Assembly (NCBI GenBank): GCA_902783295.1
Contig: CACZQT010000010.1
Span: forward strand, 1-8,564
DNA length: 8,564 nucleotides
Direction of reading: 5' to 3'
Source of the DNA: an uncultured Lachnospiraceae bacterium
GTDB lineage: Bacteria; Bacillota; Clostridia; Lachnospirales; Lachnospiraceae
Positions 1-5,902 of this stretch are shown piece after piece. How positions within the stretch are numbered: position 1 is the first letter of the stretch; each line of letters begins with the position of its first letter. Both the position numbers and the translations under genes were made by a program. Under the pieces are notes generated by a model. It worked only from the letters and a program-made list of their open reading frames with translations, was not told where the DNA came from and ran no database searches.

Positions 1-425
1 CCGAACTGGCTGCCGGCGGTCAGGCGGGGATAGACACAGATATGCACTTTCTGTTCCCTGCTCACCTCATCCAGCAGCTGCATCTGGAAAACGGATTCCG
101 CCGTAAAGGTCCGTACGCCGTATTCCAGCGCTTCCAGGACATCTTCCTTCGCTTTCTGGACGCCGGAAAGCAGGATTTTCGCCGGATCAATCTCTTCCCG
201 GATGCAGATTTTCATTTCCCCCGGACTGCAGACCTCAATCCGGTCCGTCAGCCGCGCCATTTCCCCCGTCAGGAAAGGATTGGCCTTCATGGCATAGCAG
301 AGAGAAACCTCCGGGCCCAGTTTTTCACGGATGGCGTCGACCCTTGCCTTCAGGCTGTCGCAGTCAAAAATATACAAAGGAGTCTTGTATTTGCTCCCCA
401 GACGAATCAGTTCTTCCGTTTTCAA
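1..425 (-). CDS. LysA-like PLP-dependent decarboxylase (type III fold), N-terminal part
   Basis: The gene starts with TTG at 425-423 and runs off the left edge; 141 codons are visible. The start is set by a strong AAGGAGGG ribosome binding site at 433-440 with a 7-nt spacer; no in-frame ATG lies nearby. The visible protein is the N-terminal part of an alanine-racemase-fold barrel. YAMKANP (residues 44-50) carries the probable PLP Schiff-base lysine, K47. CSPGE (66-70) and the GSQF segment (138-141, after R134) are typical of diaminopimelate/ornithine decarboxylase relatives. The family removes the alpha-carboxylate of amino acids or of amino-acid conjugates in the cytoplasm. BtrK of butirosin biosynthesis, which acts on a carrier-bound glutamyl group, is a known variant. 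The gene lies 66 nt downstream of an adenylation enzyme on the same strand, which suggests a shared pathway. Substrate-specifying residues lie in the missing C-terminal part, so true LysA (lysine synthesis) is not excluded, but the neighbourhood argues against it. Confidence 0.85.
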   Translation of the reverse strand, partial: MKTEELIRLGSKYKTPLYIFDCDSLKARVDAIREKLGPEVSLCYAMKANPFLTGEMARLTDRIEVCSPGEMKICIREEIDPAKILLSGVQKAKEDVLEALEYGVRTFTAESVFQMQLLDEVSREQKVHICVYPRLTAGSQF

Positions 426-449
426 GATAATTCCCTCCTTCCTGCTTCT

Positions 450-477
450 AAAAGCGGCAGATACATCTGCCGCTTTT
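450..477 (-). terminator. Perfect 12-bp hairpin between adenylation enzyme and decarboxylase genes (attenuator or terminator-like)
   Basis: Positions 450-461 and 466-477 are exact reverse complements around a 4-nt loop (TACA). The stem has a GC-rich centre (GCGGCAGA) and A/T ends, so four T residues follow it on either strand. It lies between the stop codon at 492-494 and the ribosome binding site at 433-440. Only about 9 nt separate hairpin and ribosome binding site, leaving no room for a separate promoter for the decarboxylase gene. The T run is short for an efficient terminator. Partial read-through or a 3'-end stabilising role between co-transcribed genes fits better than full termination. 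Confidence 0.7.
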
Positions 478-491
478 AAAACTCCGCAGAA

Positions 492-2036
492 TCAGGCATT
501 TCCCCCTGGTGCAGCCTTCTTCTTTCTGGACGCCACGATTTCCACCAGTGCTTTCCTGTCAATCTTTCCGTTCTTGTTCAGCGGCATACGTTCTATCCGT
601 GTCATGGCCGCAGGGATCATATAATACGGCAGTTTCTGTTCCAGACCACGGGAAACCTCCGACGGCTCGGCCTTTCCCGTATAAACGGCACGGATTCTGT
701 TTTTCTGCTCTTCGAACAGGCAGCAGGCGCGGTCCACGTCCGCCAGAGCTTCCATCGCCAGTTCGATTTCCGTCATTTCGATCCGGTGTCCCAGAAGCTT
801 GACCTGGAAATCCTTCCGGGCACAGTAGTACATCTGTCCATCTTCCCCGATTTCCGCCAGGTCTCCCGTGCGGTAGATCAGGTCACGGAAACGGTCATTG
901 GCCGGATTCTGGATGAAAACATCCTCTGTCTTATCGGGATCCCGGTAATAGCCAAGCGCCAGCGCTGTACCCCGGACACAAAGCTCACCCTTCGCACCGG
1001 GTCCTGCAACGATCTGGTCATCCTCATCCAGCAGAAAGACTTCTTCGTTAGGAAATGTTTTGCCAAGCGGCAGGCGCTCTCCTCTTTCAAATTCCCTGTC
1101 CACAATATAATAAGTGCAGTTGCAGGTGATCTCCGACGGACCATAAAGATTCACATATGTCACCTTCGGCAGATATTCCCGCAGAATATTCAGATGTTTG
1201 ACCGGCATCACCTCTCCGGAGAACATAATGATCCGAAGATCTTCCGGCACCCGGTAGTCCAGGCCATGCATGGACGTGATAAAGCAGAGAGCACTGACAG
1301 CCCATACCAGCACGGTTGCTTTCCTGTCGCAGAGGAAATCCATGAGCAGCGTCGGCTGCATAAAATACTGAGTGGGAACAATATGCACCGCCGCCCCTGT
1401 AAACAGGCCGCTGTAAATGTCCTTCACGGACACGTCAAAGTCAAACGGCGCCTGATTTGCTATTACATCCCGCTCCGAAATCCCGAAAATCTCCGTAAAG
1501 CAGGTGATGAAATCGATCACACTGCGGTGTCCCACTACGACACCCTTCGGCTTCCCTGTACTGCCGCTGGTAAAGATAATATACAGTGGATCCGTATCCA
1601 GGAGGGACGCACGGACATCCGACAGCAGTTTCGGTTCTTTCAGCCTGTAGTGCAGCACTTCATCAATCAGAAAAACAGGGCAGCCCTGGTCCTCTTTCAG
1701 GTTGTCCACGTGTTCCCAGTCTGTAAAAATAACACAGGGAGCAATCTTTCTGGTAATGTCCCGGATTCTGGCTGCCGGGTGCCAGATGTTGATCTGCGTA
1801 TAAGGTTTCCCTGCGTAGGCGCTTCCCAGAAAGCCCACCAGGGTGTCGACGGATTTATCCAGATAAAAGGCAACAGCTTCTGCTTCGGGAGCATTTTTCA
1901 GCAGAAATGACGCAAAACATTCCGCCGCATCCTTCAGTTCCAGAAAAGAGATGCTCCTGTTCACGTCCGAAAAAGCAGTCCGGTTCGGAAACTTTTCTAC
2001 GGTCTCTTCAAAATAATCCAGAATTGTATATTTCAT
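492..2036 (-). CDS. Stand-alone amino-acid adenylation enzyme (DltA/NRPS A-domain family), pocket Asp present
   Basis: A 514-residue protein of the ANL superfamily, which makes aminoacyl-AMP from an amino acid and ATP and usually passes it to a carrier-protein thiol. The core motifs are in order: A3 phosphate loop FTSGSTGKPKG (155-165), A4 around FDFDVS (198-203), A5 NLYGPSE (296-302), A6 GELCVRG (350-356), A7 YRTGD (388-392), A8 RKDFQVK to GHRIE (407-420), and A10 NGKIDR with catalytic K491. The length matches DltA (about 500), with no carrier or condensation domain. Hand alignment to GrsA gives pocket residues D201, V202, K205, V244, M271, S273, L297, C305, N306 and K491. D201 should hold the substrate alpha-amino group. 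K205, at GrsA position 239, recalls glutamate-type codes. The ATG at 2036 is preceded by a GAGAGGT ribosome binding site (2044-2050). The C-terminus ends in a short basic tail, KKKAAPGGNA. D-alanine activation as in true DltA is possible, but the pocket does not look like it and no dltB, dltC or dltD is nearby. Confidence 0.88.
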   Translation of the reverse strand: MKYTILDYFEETVEKFPNRTAFSDVNRSISFLELKDAAECFASFLLKNAPEAEAVAFYLDKSVDTLVGFLGSAYAGKPYTQINIWHPAARIRDITRKIAPCVIFTDWEHVDNLKEDQGCPVFLIDEVLHYRLKEPKLLSDVRASLLDTDPLYIIFTSGSTGKPKGVVVGHRSVIDFITCFTEIFGISERDVIANQAPFDFDVSVKDIYSGLFTGAAVHIVPTQYFMQPTLLMDFLCDRKATVLVWAVSALCFITSMHGLDYRVPEDLRIIMFSGEVMPVKHLNILREYLPKVTYVNLYGPSEITCNCTYYIVDREFERGERLPLGKTFPNEEVFLLDEDDQIVAGPGAKGELCVRGTALALGYYRDPDKTEDVFIQNPANDRFRDLIYRTGDLAEIGEDGQMYYCARKDFQVKLLGHRIEMTEIELAMEALADVDRACCLFEEQKNRIRAVYTGKAEPSEVSRGLEQKLPYYMIPAAMTRIERMPLNKNGKIDRKALVEIVASRKKKAAPGGNA

Positions 2037-2063
2037 AACGTTTACCTCTCTTCAGGTATATTC

Positions 2064-2090
2064 TGTATAGTTTAGACAGCGCTGTTTCAA
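2064..2090 (-). promoter_or_regulatory. Weak promoter candidate with central palindrome for the leftward unit
   Basis: On the minus strand TTGAAA (complement of 2085-2090) and TATACA (complement of 2064-2069) are separated by 15 nt, shorter than the ideal 17. The spacer is almost filled by the perfect 10-bp palindrome ACAGCGCTGT (2076-2085). It extends imperfectly to 20 bp (2071-2090, with 16 of 20 positions symmetric). A repressor bound there would block this promoter. The site lies 28 nt upstream of the ATG at 2036. The promoter match is modest and unproven; the palindrome is directly visible. Confidence 0.3.
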
Positions 2091-2091
2091 A

Positions 2092-2131
2092 GCTCGCTTG
2101 CGAGTCCTGCGCGCTGTGCTTCCTTTGCACA
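2092..2131. repeat. Pair of adjacent small dyads in the divergent spacer
   Basis: Two inverted repeats stand side by side. CTCGC-TT-GCGAG occupies 2093-2104, with a G/T pair outside it. TGTGC (2115-2119) and GCACA (2127-2131) flank the 7-nt loop TTCCTTT. The GC-rich block is set in otherwise AT-rich DNA and is followed on the right by AT-rich sequence (about 2140-2215). No protein can be supported here. It could be an operator cluster, part of the leader of the leftward transcript, or a small intergenic repeat. Confidence 0.4.
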
Positions 2132-2342
2132 CTTCTGCGAATCGGTCAGTGTTTCCTTTACTTATATTCAACCTTTTAAGTCTACCCTATATTCCGGAAA
2201 AAAACAAGGTAAACCTTCATGGCAGAAAGGCCGGCTGTTCAGATTCAAGAACGCCACCGGTTCCTTCCTGTTTTTCAGGAAAGGCGGCCGGCAGCACAGC
2301 AGCAATCATTATTTCCAATCTTCAAAAATATCAGCAGACAAC
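2132..2342. other. Non-coding divergent spacer with two tandem hairpins
   Basis: No credible gene is seen between the two adenylation genes. The left half of this stretch is AT-rich. The right half holds two consecutive potential hairpins. The first is GGC-T-GTTC pairing with GAAC-GCC (2233-2240 with 2249-2255). The second is CCTTCCTG (2263-2270) with CAGGAAAGG (2276-2284, one bulged A) around a TTTTT loop. Two copies of GCCGGC (2230-2235 and 2287-2292) could also pair with each other and enclose the second hairpin, giving an alternative fold. Both lie upstream of the best promoter for the rightward unit, so they would be RNA only if an earlier start site is used. They do not match a riboswitch class I recognise. 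Confidence 0.35.
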
Positions 2343-2371
2343 TGGACAATTATCTTTCTGTACTATAAAAT
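2343..2371 (+). promoter_or_regulatory. Sigma-A type promoter for the rightward adenylation-symporter unit
   Basis: TGGACA (2343-2348) and TAAAAT (2366-2371) are separated by exactly 17 nt. Each box differs from the TTGACA/TATAAT consensus by one base. Transcription would begin near 2378, giving a leader of about 90 nt before the preferred start codon at 2468. A second TTGACA at 2382-2387 has no acceptable -10 box at the right distance. Confidence 0.55.
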
Positions 2372-2398
2372 AGTCGAGTCATTGACAGCCTGCTGCGG

Positions 2399-2423
2399 GA
2401 ATACCGGAGTGAAACCGGTGTTC
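2399..2423 (+). promoter_or_regulatory. Leader hairpin upstream of the second adenylation gene
   Basis: GAATACCGG (2399-2407) pairs with CCGGTGTTC (2415-2423) through nine base pairs including one G-U, around the loop AGTGAAA. It lies about 20 nt after the expected transcription start. It ends 5 nt before an ATG at 2429 that lacks a ribosome binding site, and 44 nt before the preferred ATG at 2468. It may protect the 5' end of the mRNA or serve a regulator. No T tract follows, so it is not an intrinsic terminator. Confidence 0.4.
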
Positions 2424-2467
2424 TTACCATGGCAAGGCAGATAAATCTGGCCCGAAAGAGGATAGAA

Positions 2468-3982
2468 ATGGTAAAAACAAGAATAACATCGATTCCGGAT
2501 TACCTGGACGCTTCGGCGGCCCGGTTTCCGGGCAAAGTCGCTTTCAGCGACGGAAAACGTAATATGACATTTTCAGAGCTGCGGAACGAAGCTCTGAAAA
2601 TCGCCTCCGTGCTCGCAGAAAAAGGTCTTATCCGCCGTCCTGTAGCCATTTTCATGGACAAGCAGGCAGAGGTGATCGGCGGAATGATGGGTGCTGCCTA
2701 CAGCGGCAACTTTTATACGGTACTCGACAATCATATGCCGGTTGCACGAATCCGCAAAATCCTGGACACCCTGGAGCCTGCCGTTGTACTCACAGTAGAT
2801 TCCATGAGAGAAAAGGCCGGGGAGTTCGCCGGAGAAGCGGAGATTCTGGTCTATGAAGAAATTCTCGAATCGGAGACTGATCCGGCGCTGGCAGAGGCCG
2901 CCCGTTCGAAAATTGTCAGTACGGATACGCTTTATGTGCTGTTTACATCCGGCTCCACCGGAACCCCGAAAGGCGTTATCATCTCCCATCTGGCTGTGAT
3001 CGAATACAATGAATGGCTGGCCGCCACTTTCCCGCTGGATGAAAATACGGTGTTCGGCAACCAGACTCCCTTCTATTTTGTCATGTCCGGCCTGGATATT
3101 TTCCAGACCATCCGCAACGGCTGCACCACCTATGTGATCCCGAAACTGGCCTTCTCCTTCCCCGGAATGCTGATGGGCTTCCTGCAGGAGCACAAGGTGA
3201 ATACCCTGTACTGGGTGCCTTCCGCTCTCTGCCTGCCTGCCAACCTGGGAACAGTGGATGAAATGCACCTGCCAGGCCTGCGTCTCGTCATGTATGGAGG
3301 CGAGGTTATGCCGACCAGGCCGCTGAACATCTGGCGCAGAGCTTATCCGGATACCATGTTTGTAAACGCCTATGGTCCTACGGAGATGACGGATATCATC
3401 ACGTATTACATCATCGACCGGGATATCCCGGATACGGATCCGATCCCGATCGGCCGTCCCTGCAGCCACATGGATGTCATGCTCCTGAATGACAAAGACG
3501 AATTGTGTGCTCCGGGAGAAATCGGCGAATTGTGCGGGCGGGGACCTTCCCTGGCCAGCGGATATTACAACGAACCGGAGAAAACAGCCGCTGCTTTTGT
3601 CCAGAATCCCCTGAACAAAGCCTGGCCGGAGAAGATCTACCGGACCGGCGATCTGGTACGGGTAGACGAGCGGGGCGACATGGTCTTCGTAACCCGCAAG
3701 GATTTCCAGATCAAACACATGGGGCACCGTATCGAGCTCGGCGAAATCGAGACAGCTGTCTCTGCGCTGGAAAAGATTGAACGGGCAGCCTGTCTGTACG
3801 ATAAGGAACATTCCCGCATCGTTCTGTTCTATACCGGCAGCATCACAGAAAAAGAGATTCGCGCCGGAGTAAAGGAATTTGTGCCGGATTACATGATTCC
3901 CAATGTATGCCATCAGCTGAAGGACATGCCCATGAACCTGAACGGAAAAATCGACAGGGCAGCCCTGAAAGAAAAGCTGTAA
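2468..3982 (+). CDS. Stand-alone adenylation enzyme (DltA/NRPS A-domain family) lacking the pocket Asp
   Basis: The ATG at 2468 is chosen because AGAGGA (2457-2462) lies at proper spacing and the N-terminus then aligns with the divergent paralogue. The in-frame ATG at 2429 would add 13 basic residues but has no ribosome binding site. From 2468 the protein has 504 residues. Motifs are A3 FTSGSTGTPKG (159-169), A5 NAYGPTE (300-306), A6 GELCGRG (353-359), A7 YRTGD (391-395), A8 RKDFQIK to GHRIE (410-423), and A10 NGKIDR with catalytic K494. ATP binding and adenylate formation should therefore be intact. In A4 the sequence reads PFYFVMSGLDI (201-211), so Val205 replaces the Asp (GrsA D235) that binds the alpha-amino group. 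Other hand-aligned pocket residues are M206, L209, Y248, M275, G277, A301, D309 and I310. This predicts a substrate without a normally placed alpha-amino group, such as a beta/omega-amino acid, hydroxy acid or other carboxylic acid. No carrier domain is present. The gene is followed after 68 nt by a transporter pair in the same direction, without an obvious terminator. Confidence 0.88.
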   Translation: MVKTRITSIPDYLDASAARFPGKVAFSDGKRNMTFSELRNEALKIASVLAEKGLIRRPVAIFMDKQAEVIGGMMGAAYSGNFYTVLDNHMPVARIRKILDTLEPAVVLTVDSMREKAGEFAGEAEILVYEEILESETDPALAEAARSKIVSTDTLYVLFTSGSTGTPKGVIISHLAVIEYNEWLAATFPLDENTVFGNQTPFYFVMSGLDIFQTIRNGCTTYVIPKLAFSFPGMLMGFLQEHKVNTLYWVPSALCLPANLGTVDEMHLPGLRLVMYGGEVMPTRPLNIWRRAYPDTMFVNAYGPTEMTDIITYYIIDRDIPDTDPIPIGRPCSHMDVMLLNDKDELCAPGEIGELCGRGPSLASGYYNEPEKTAAAFVQNPLNKAWPEKIYRTGDLVRVDERGDMVFVTRKDFQIKHMGHRIELGEIETAVSALEKIERAACLYDKEHSRIVLFYTGSITEKEIRAGVKEFVPDYMIPNVCHQLKDMPMNLNGKIDRAALKEKL

Positions 3983-4050
3983 ACCTGAACCTGTGAGGCG
4001 CTCTGCAGAAATCAGGCACATACAGACTATGCCTTGCAAAGGAGAAAAAT

Positions 4051-4173
4051 ATGGAAACTGTTATCGCAGTCTTTATCGGGTGCTGGCTGTCAGCAGCAGG
4101 TGCGCTGGCTTACCGGCAGATGAAGAAAGAATTTCACGAAACAGGCAGGCAGAAAGGCGGTAAGAAGCAATGA
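4051..4173 (+). CDS. Small single-pass membrane protein, symporter accessory protein
   Basis: A 40-residue protein that starts METVIAVFIGCWLSAAGALA, a single hydrophobic segment (about residues 3-20). A short, highly charged tail rich in Lys and Arg follows and ends GGKKQ. The ATG at 4051 has a clear AAAGGAG ribosome binding site (4038-4044, 6-nt spacer). Its stop codon overlaps the symporter start in ATGA (4170-4173), a classic sign of translational coupling and of partner proteins. Small membrane proteins encoded directly before sodium:solute symporters are a recurring pattern, for example YhdT before PanF in enterobacteria, and short proteins annotated as symporter small accessory proteins in other bacteria. 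The likely role is to assist folding, stability or activity of the following transporter. By the positive-inside rule the basic tail should be cytoplasmic. The function is inferred from context and shape only. Confidence 0.8.
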   Translation: METVIAVFIGCWLSAAGALAYRQMKKEFHETGRQKGGKKQ

Positions 4174-5783
4174 ACGTATTTCTGCTTGGCATGTGCGTAG
4201 CCATGGTGATCTATATCATCATCGGCATTGTTGTCAGCCGGAGTATCCAGGGAGCAGAGGACTTCTACGTGGCAGGCCGCCGTGCACCGGTGATCCTGAT
4301 CGCAGGGTCCATGATCGCTTCCTATACCAGTACCGGCATGTTTATGGGGGACGCGGCCACGAGTTATGAAGGCGCCTTCGCCCCATTGATCCTGTTCGCA
4401 GGTATGCAGTCCGCGGGCTATATCATCGGCGCGGTCTTCTTTGGCCGTTATCTGCGCCGCAGCCGCTGCATGACTATCCCGGAGTTCTTCGGGCAGAGGT
4501 TCCATTCCAGTAAGATGCAGTCCCTGGCAGCCATCACCGCCATCGTCATGATGACCGTTTACCTGCTGTCCGTCACCCAGGGCATCGGTACGCTGATGAG
4601 CCTCGTAACAGGACTTCCTTACAATGGGTGCATTGTAATTGCCCTGCTGGTAGCTGCTTTTATTTCCATCACCTCCGGATCCAAGGGTGTGCTGATTACC
4701 GATACTCTGATGGCAACAATCTTCACCCTTTCGATGATTGCAGGCGCGATCGTGATCGCCCGGAACGTCGGTGGCTGGTACGACACTCTTAAAACCCTCG
4801 CTGCAGACCCGGCTACCAGGGATATGCTTTCCGCCTCCGGCCGGCTTGTCGGAAAAGACGGAACCGGTGCAGGTCCTCTGGGATATACAACGCCTACAGA
4901 AAACATCATGTGGGGCCTGAACTACGGCGTTGTCTGGATGAGTGTCTGCATGGTGGGTCCCTGGCAGTCCAGCCGCTATCAGATGGCAAGGAACGAGCAC
5001 GTAGTGGTCCGGTCTTCCTTTTACTCAGCCCTTGGCGTATTTATCATGGAATTCCTGACCTGCATCGCAGCTGTTATGGTTAACCGGGTCAACCCGGATC
5101 TTGTGAGTTCCCACGTACTCCTGTGGGCAGCCATGAATCTGATGCCTACCCTGCTCGGCGTCATACTCCTGACCGGCGTGCTCTCTGCAGGCATTTCCTC
5201 CGCCACTACCTTCCTTTCCCTGGTCGGCACCTCGTTCGCATACGATGTGCGCCGCGTAAAAGATGAGAAGGATTCCATCATGAACGGACGAATCGCCATG
5301 GTGGCAGCCGGCATTATTGTAGCCCTGGTGGCTCTGTACAATTCACCTTCCATTTTCTGGATTATGTTCCTGGGAGGAGCTATTGTTGCTGCTTCCTGGA
5401 TGCCTGTCGCGGTAGCCTGCATCTTCAGCAGGAGGGTTACGAAGACCGGAGCCTTCGCCGGAATGCTTTTTGGTTTCCTTGGCTGCTTCTGCCTGCGTCT
5501 GTATACTGCTCTTTCCGGCACTTCCCTGCCGGCCTGGCTGGATCCCAGCATCGTCGGCATGGTTCTCAATGTCGTTGCCATGACGATCGGTTCTGCCCTG
5601 ACACAGGTAACGAAAGAAGAAAAGGAAGCCAGAGAAGCCCTGTTTGTCATGCCGGAATCCGAGAAGGATCCCCGGGAAGTGGCAAAAACCATGTTCAGTG
5701 CCAGGCTTTCCGTAGCCATCGGGCCGATCGTGGTTGCACTTCTGCTGCTGCTGTGGGTTGTCCCTTTTGCGATGGCAAAATAA
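4170..5783 (+). CDS. Sodium:solute symporter (SSS family, PanF/PutP-like)
   Basis: A 537-residue, strongly hydrophobic protein with a pattern consistent with about 13 membrane helices. Family marks include DFYVAGRRAP after the first helix (31-40), the glycine- and serine-rich second helix with SMIASYTSTGMFMG (47-60), MTIPEFFGQRF (101-111), and SAGISSATTFLSLVGTSFAYD (339-359). In that last helix S343 and S344 align by eye with the Na+-binding Ser/Thr pair of PutP. A hydrophilic loop at about 202-245 and a charged stretch at 479-508 before the final helix are also visible. The family imports organic solutes (pantothenate, proline, sugars, monocarboxylates) with sodium. The substrate cannot be read from sequence. 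Its position in one unit with an adenylation enzyme suggests uptake of that enzyme's substrate or precursor, which is inference. The start is fixed by the ATGA overlap with the small upstream gene. Its own ribosome binding site is weak (AAGGCGG at 9-nt spacing), in line with coupling. Confidence 0.92.
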   Translation: MNVFLLGMCVAMVIYIIIGIVVSRSIQGAEDFYVAGRRAPVILIAGSMIASYTSTGMFMGDAATSYEGAFAPLILFAGMQSAGYIIGAVFFGRYLRRSRCMTIPEFFGQRFHSSKMQSLAAITAIVMMTVYLLSVTQGIGTLMSLVTGLPYNGCIVIALLVAAFISITSGSKGVLITDTLMATIFTLSMIAGAIVIARNVGGWYDTLKTLAADPATRDMLSASGRLVGKDGTGAGPLGYTTPTENIMWGLNYGVVWMSVCMVGPWQSSRYQMARNEHVVVRSSFYSALGVFIMEFLTCIAAVMVNRVNPDLVSSHVLLWAAMNLMPTLLGVILLTGVLSAGISSATTFLSLVGTSFAYDVRRVKDEKDSIMNGRIAMVAAGIIVALVALYNSPSIFWIMFLGGAIVAASWMPVAVACIFSRRVTKTGAFAGMLFGFLGCFCLRLYTALSGTSLPAWLDPSIVGMVLNVVAMTIGSALTQVTKEEKEAREALFVMPESEKDPREVAKTMFSARLSVAIGPIVVALLLLLWVVPFAMAK

Positions 5784-5817
5784 AAGGACCAAAGAAAACG
5801 CTGATTCCAGATTCCCG

Positions 5818-5872
5818 AAAAAAAGGGGACAGATTTCCCGGCTTATCATGTGAGCCGGAAAACCTGTCCCCT
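5818..5872 (-). terminator. Strong intrinsic terminator for the TRAP binding-protein unit
   Basis: AGGGGACAG (5824-5832) pairs with CTGTCCCCT (5864-5872). Inside it CCGGCT (5838-5843) pairs with AGCCGG (5853-5858), with a short TTTC/GAAA continuation between the two stems. On the minus strand the structure is followed at once by seven T residues (complement of 5818-5824). It therefore ends the leftward unit about 30 nt after the binding-protein stop codon. On the plus strand it lies 40 nt after the symporter stop and could slow rightward transcription, but no T run follows on that side. Confidence 0.8.
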
Positions 5873-5902
5873 GATTCTGTTCAGTCACAGAAAAAGTATC
5901 CT

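Noticed and set aside
450..477. CRISPR repeat or phage attachment site
   Set aside because: It is a single inverted repeat with no direct-repeat spacing, no neighbouring integrase and no second copy in the window.
42..479. 145-codon plus-strand frame at the left edge
   Set aside because: The opposite strand encodes the PLP decarboxylase with YAMKANP and CSPGE motifs and a strong ribosome binding site. The plus frame has none of these and runs into the hairpin.
786..1910. Long open frame (374 codons) on the plus strand opposite the leftward adenylation gene
   Set aside because: It is fully antisense to a gene with every A-domain core motif in order, and its translation has no recognisable domain. 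It is a shadow of the codon composition.
492..2036. Naming the leftward enzyme dltA (D-alanine ligase for teichoic acid)
   Set aside because: It is of DltA size and family, but dltB, dltC and dltD are absent, and the pocket residues (notably K205) do not suggest D-alanine.
2098..2373. 91-codon plus-strand frame in the divergent spacer
   Set aside because: It begins with a non-ATG codon inside a palindrome, has no ribosome binding site, and overlaps the promoter of the next gene; the composition is that of non-coding DNA.
2573..4039. 488-codon open frame on the minus strand opposite the second adenylation gene
   Set aside because: It is antisense to a clear adenylation enzyme, has no family motif, and extends through the intergenic gap only by chance.
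4134..5000. 288-codon minus-strand frame opposite the symporter, rich in His, Asp and Gly
   Set aside because: It is antisense to the membrane protein; the odd composition is what the complement of hydrophobic and Ala/Gly codons gives.
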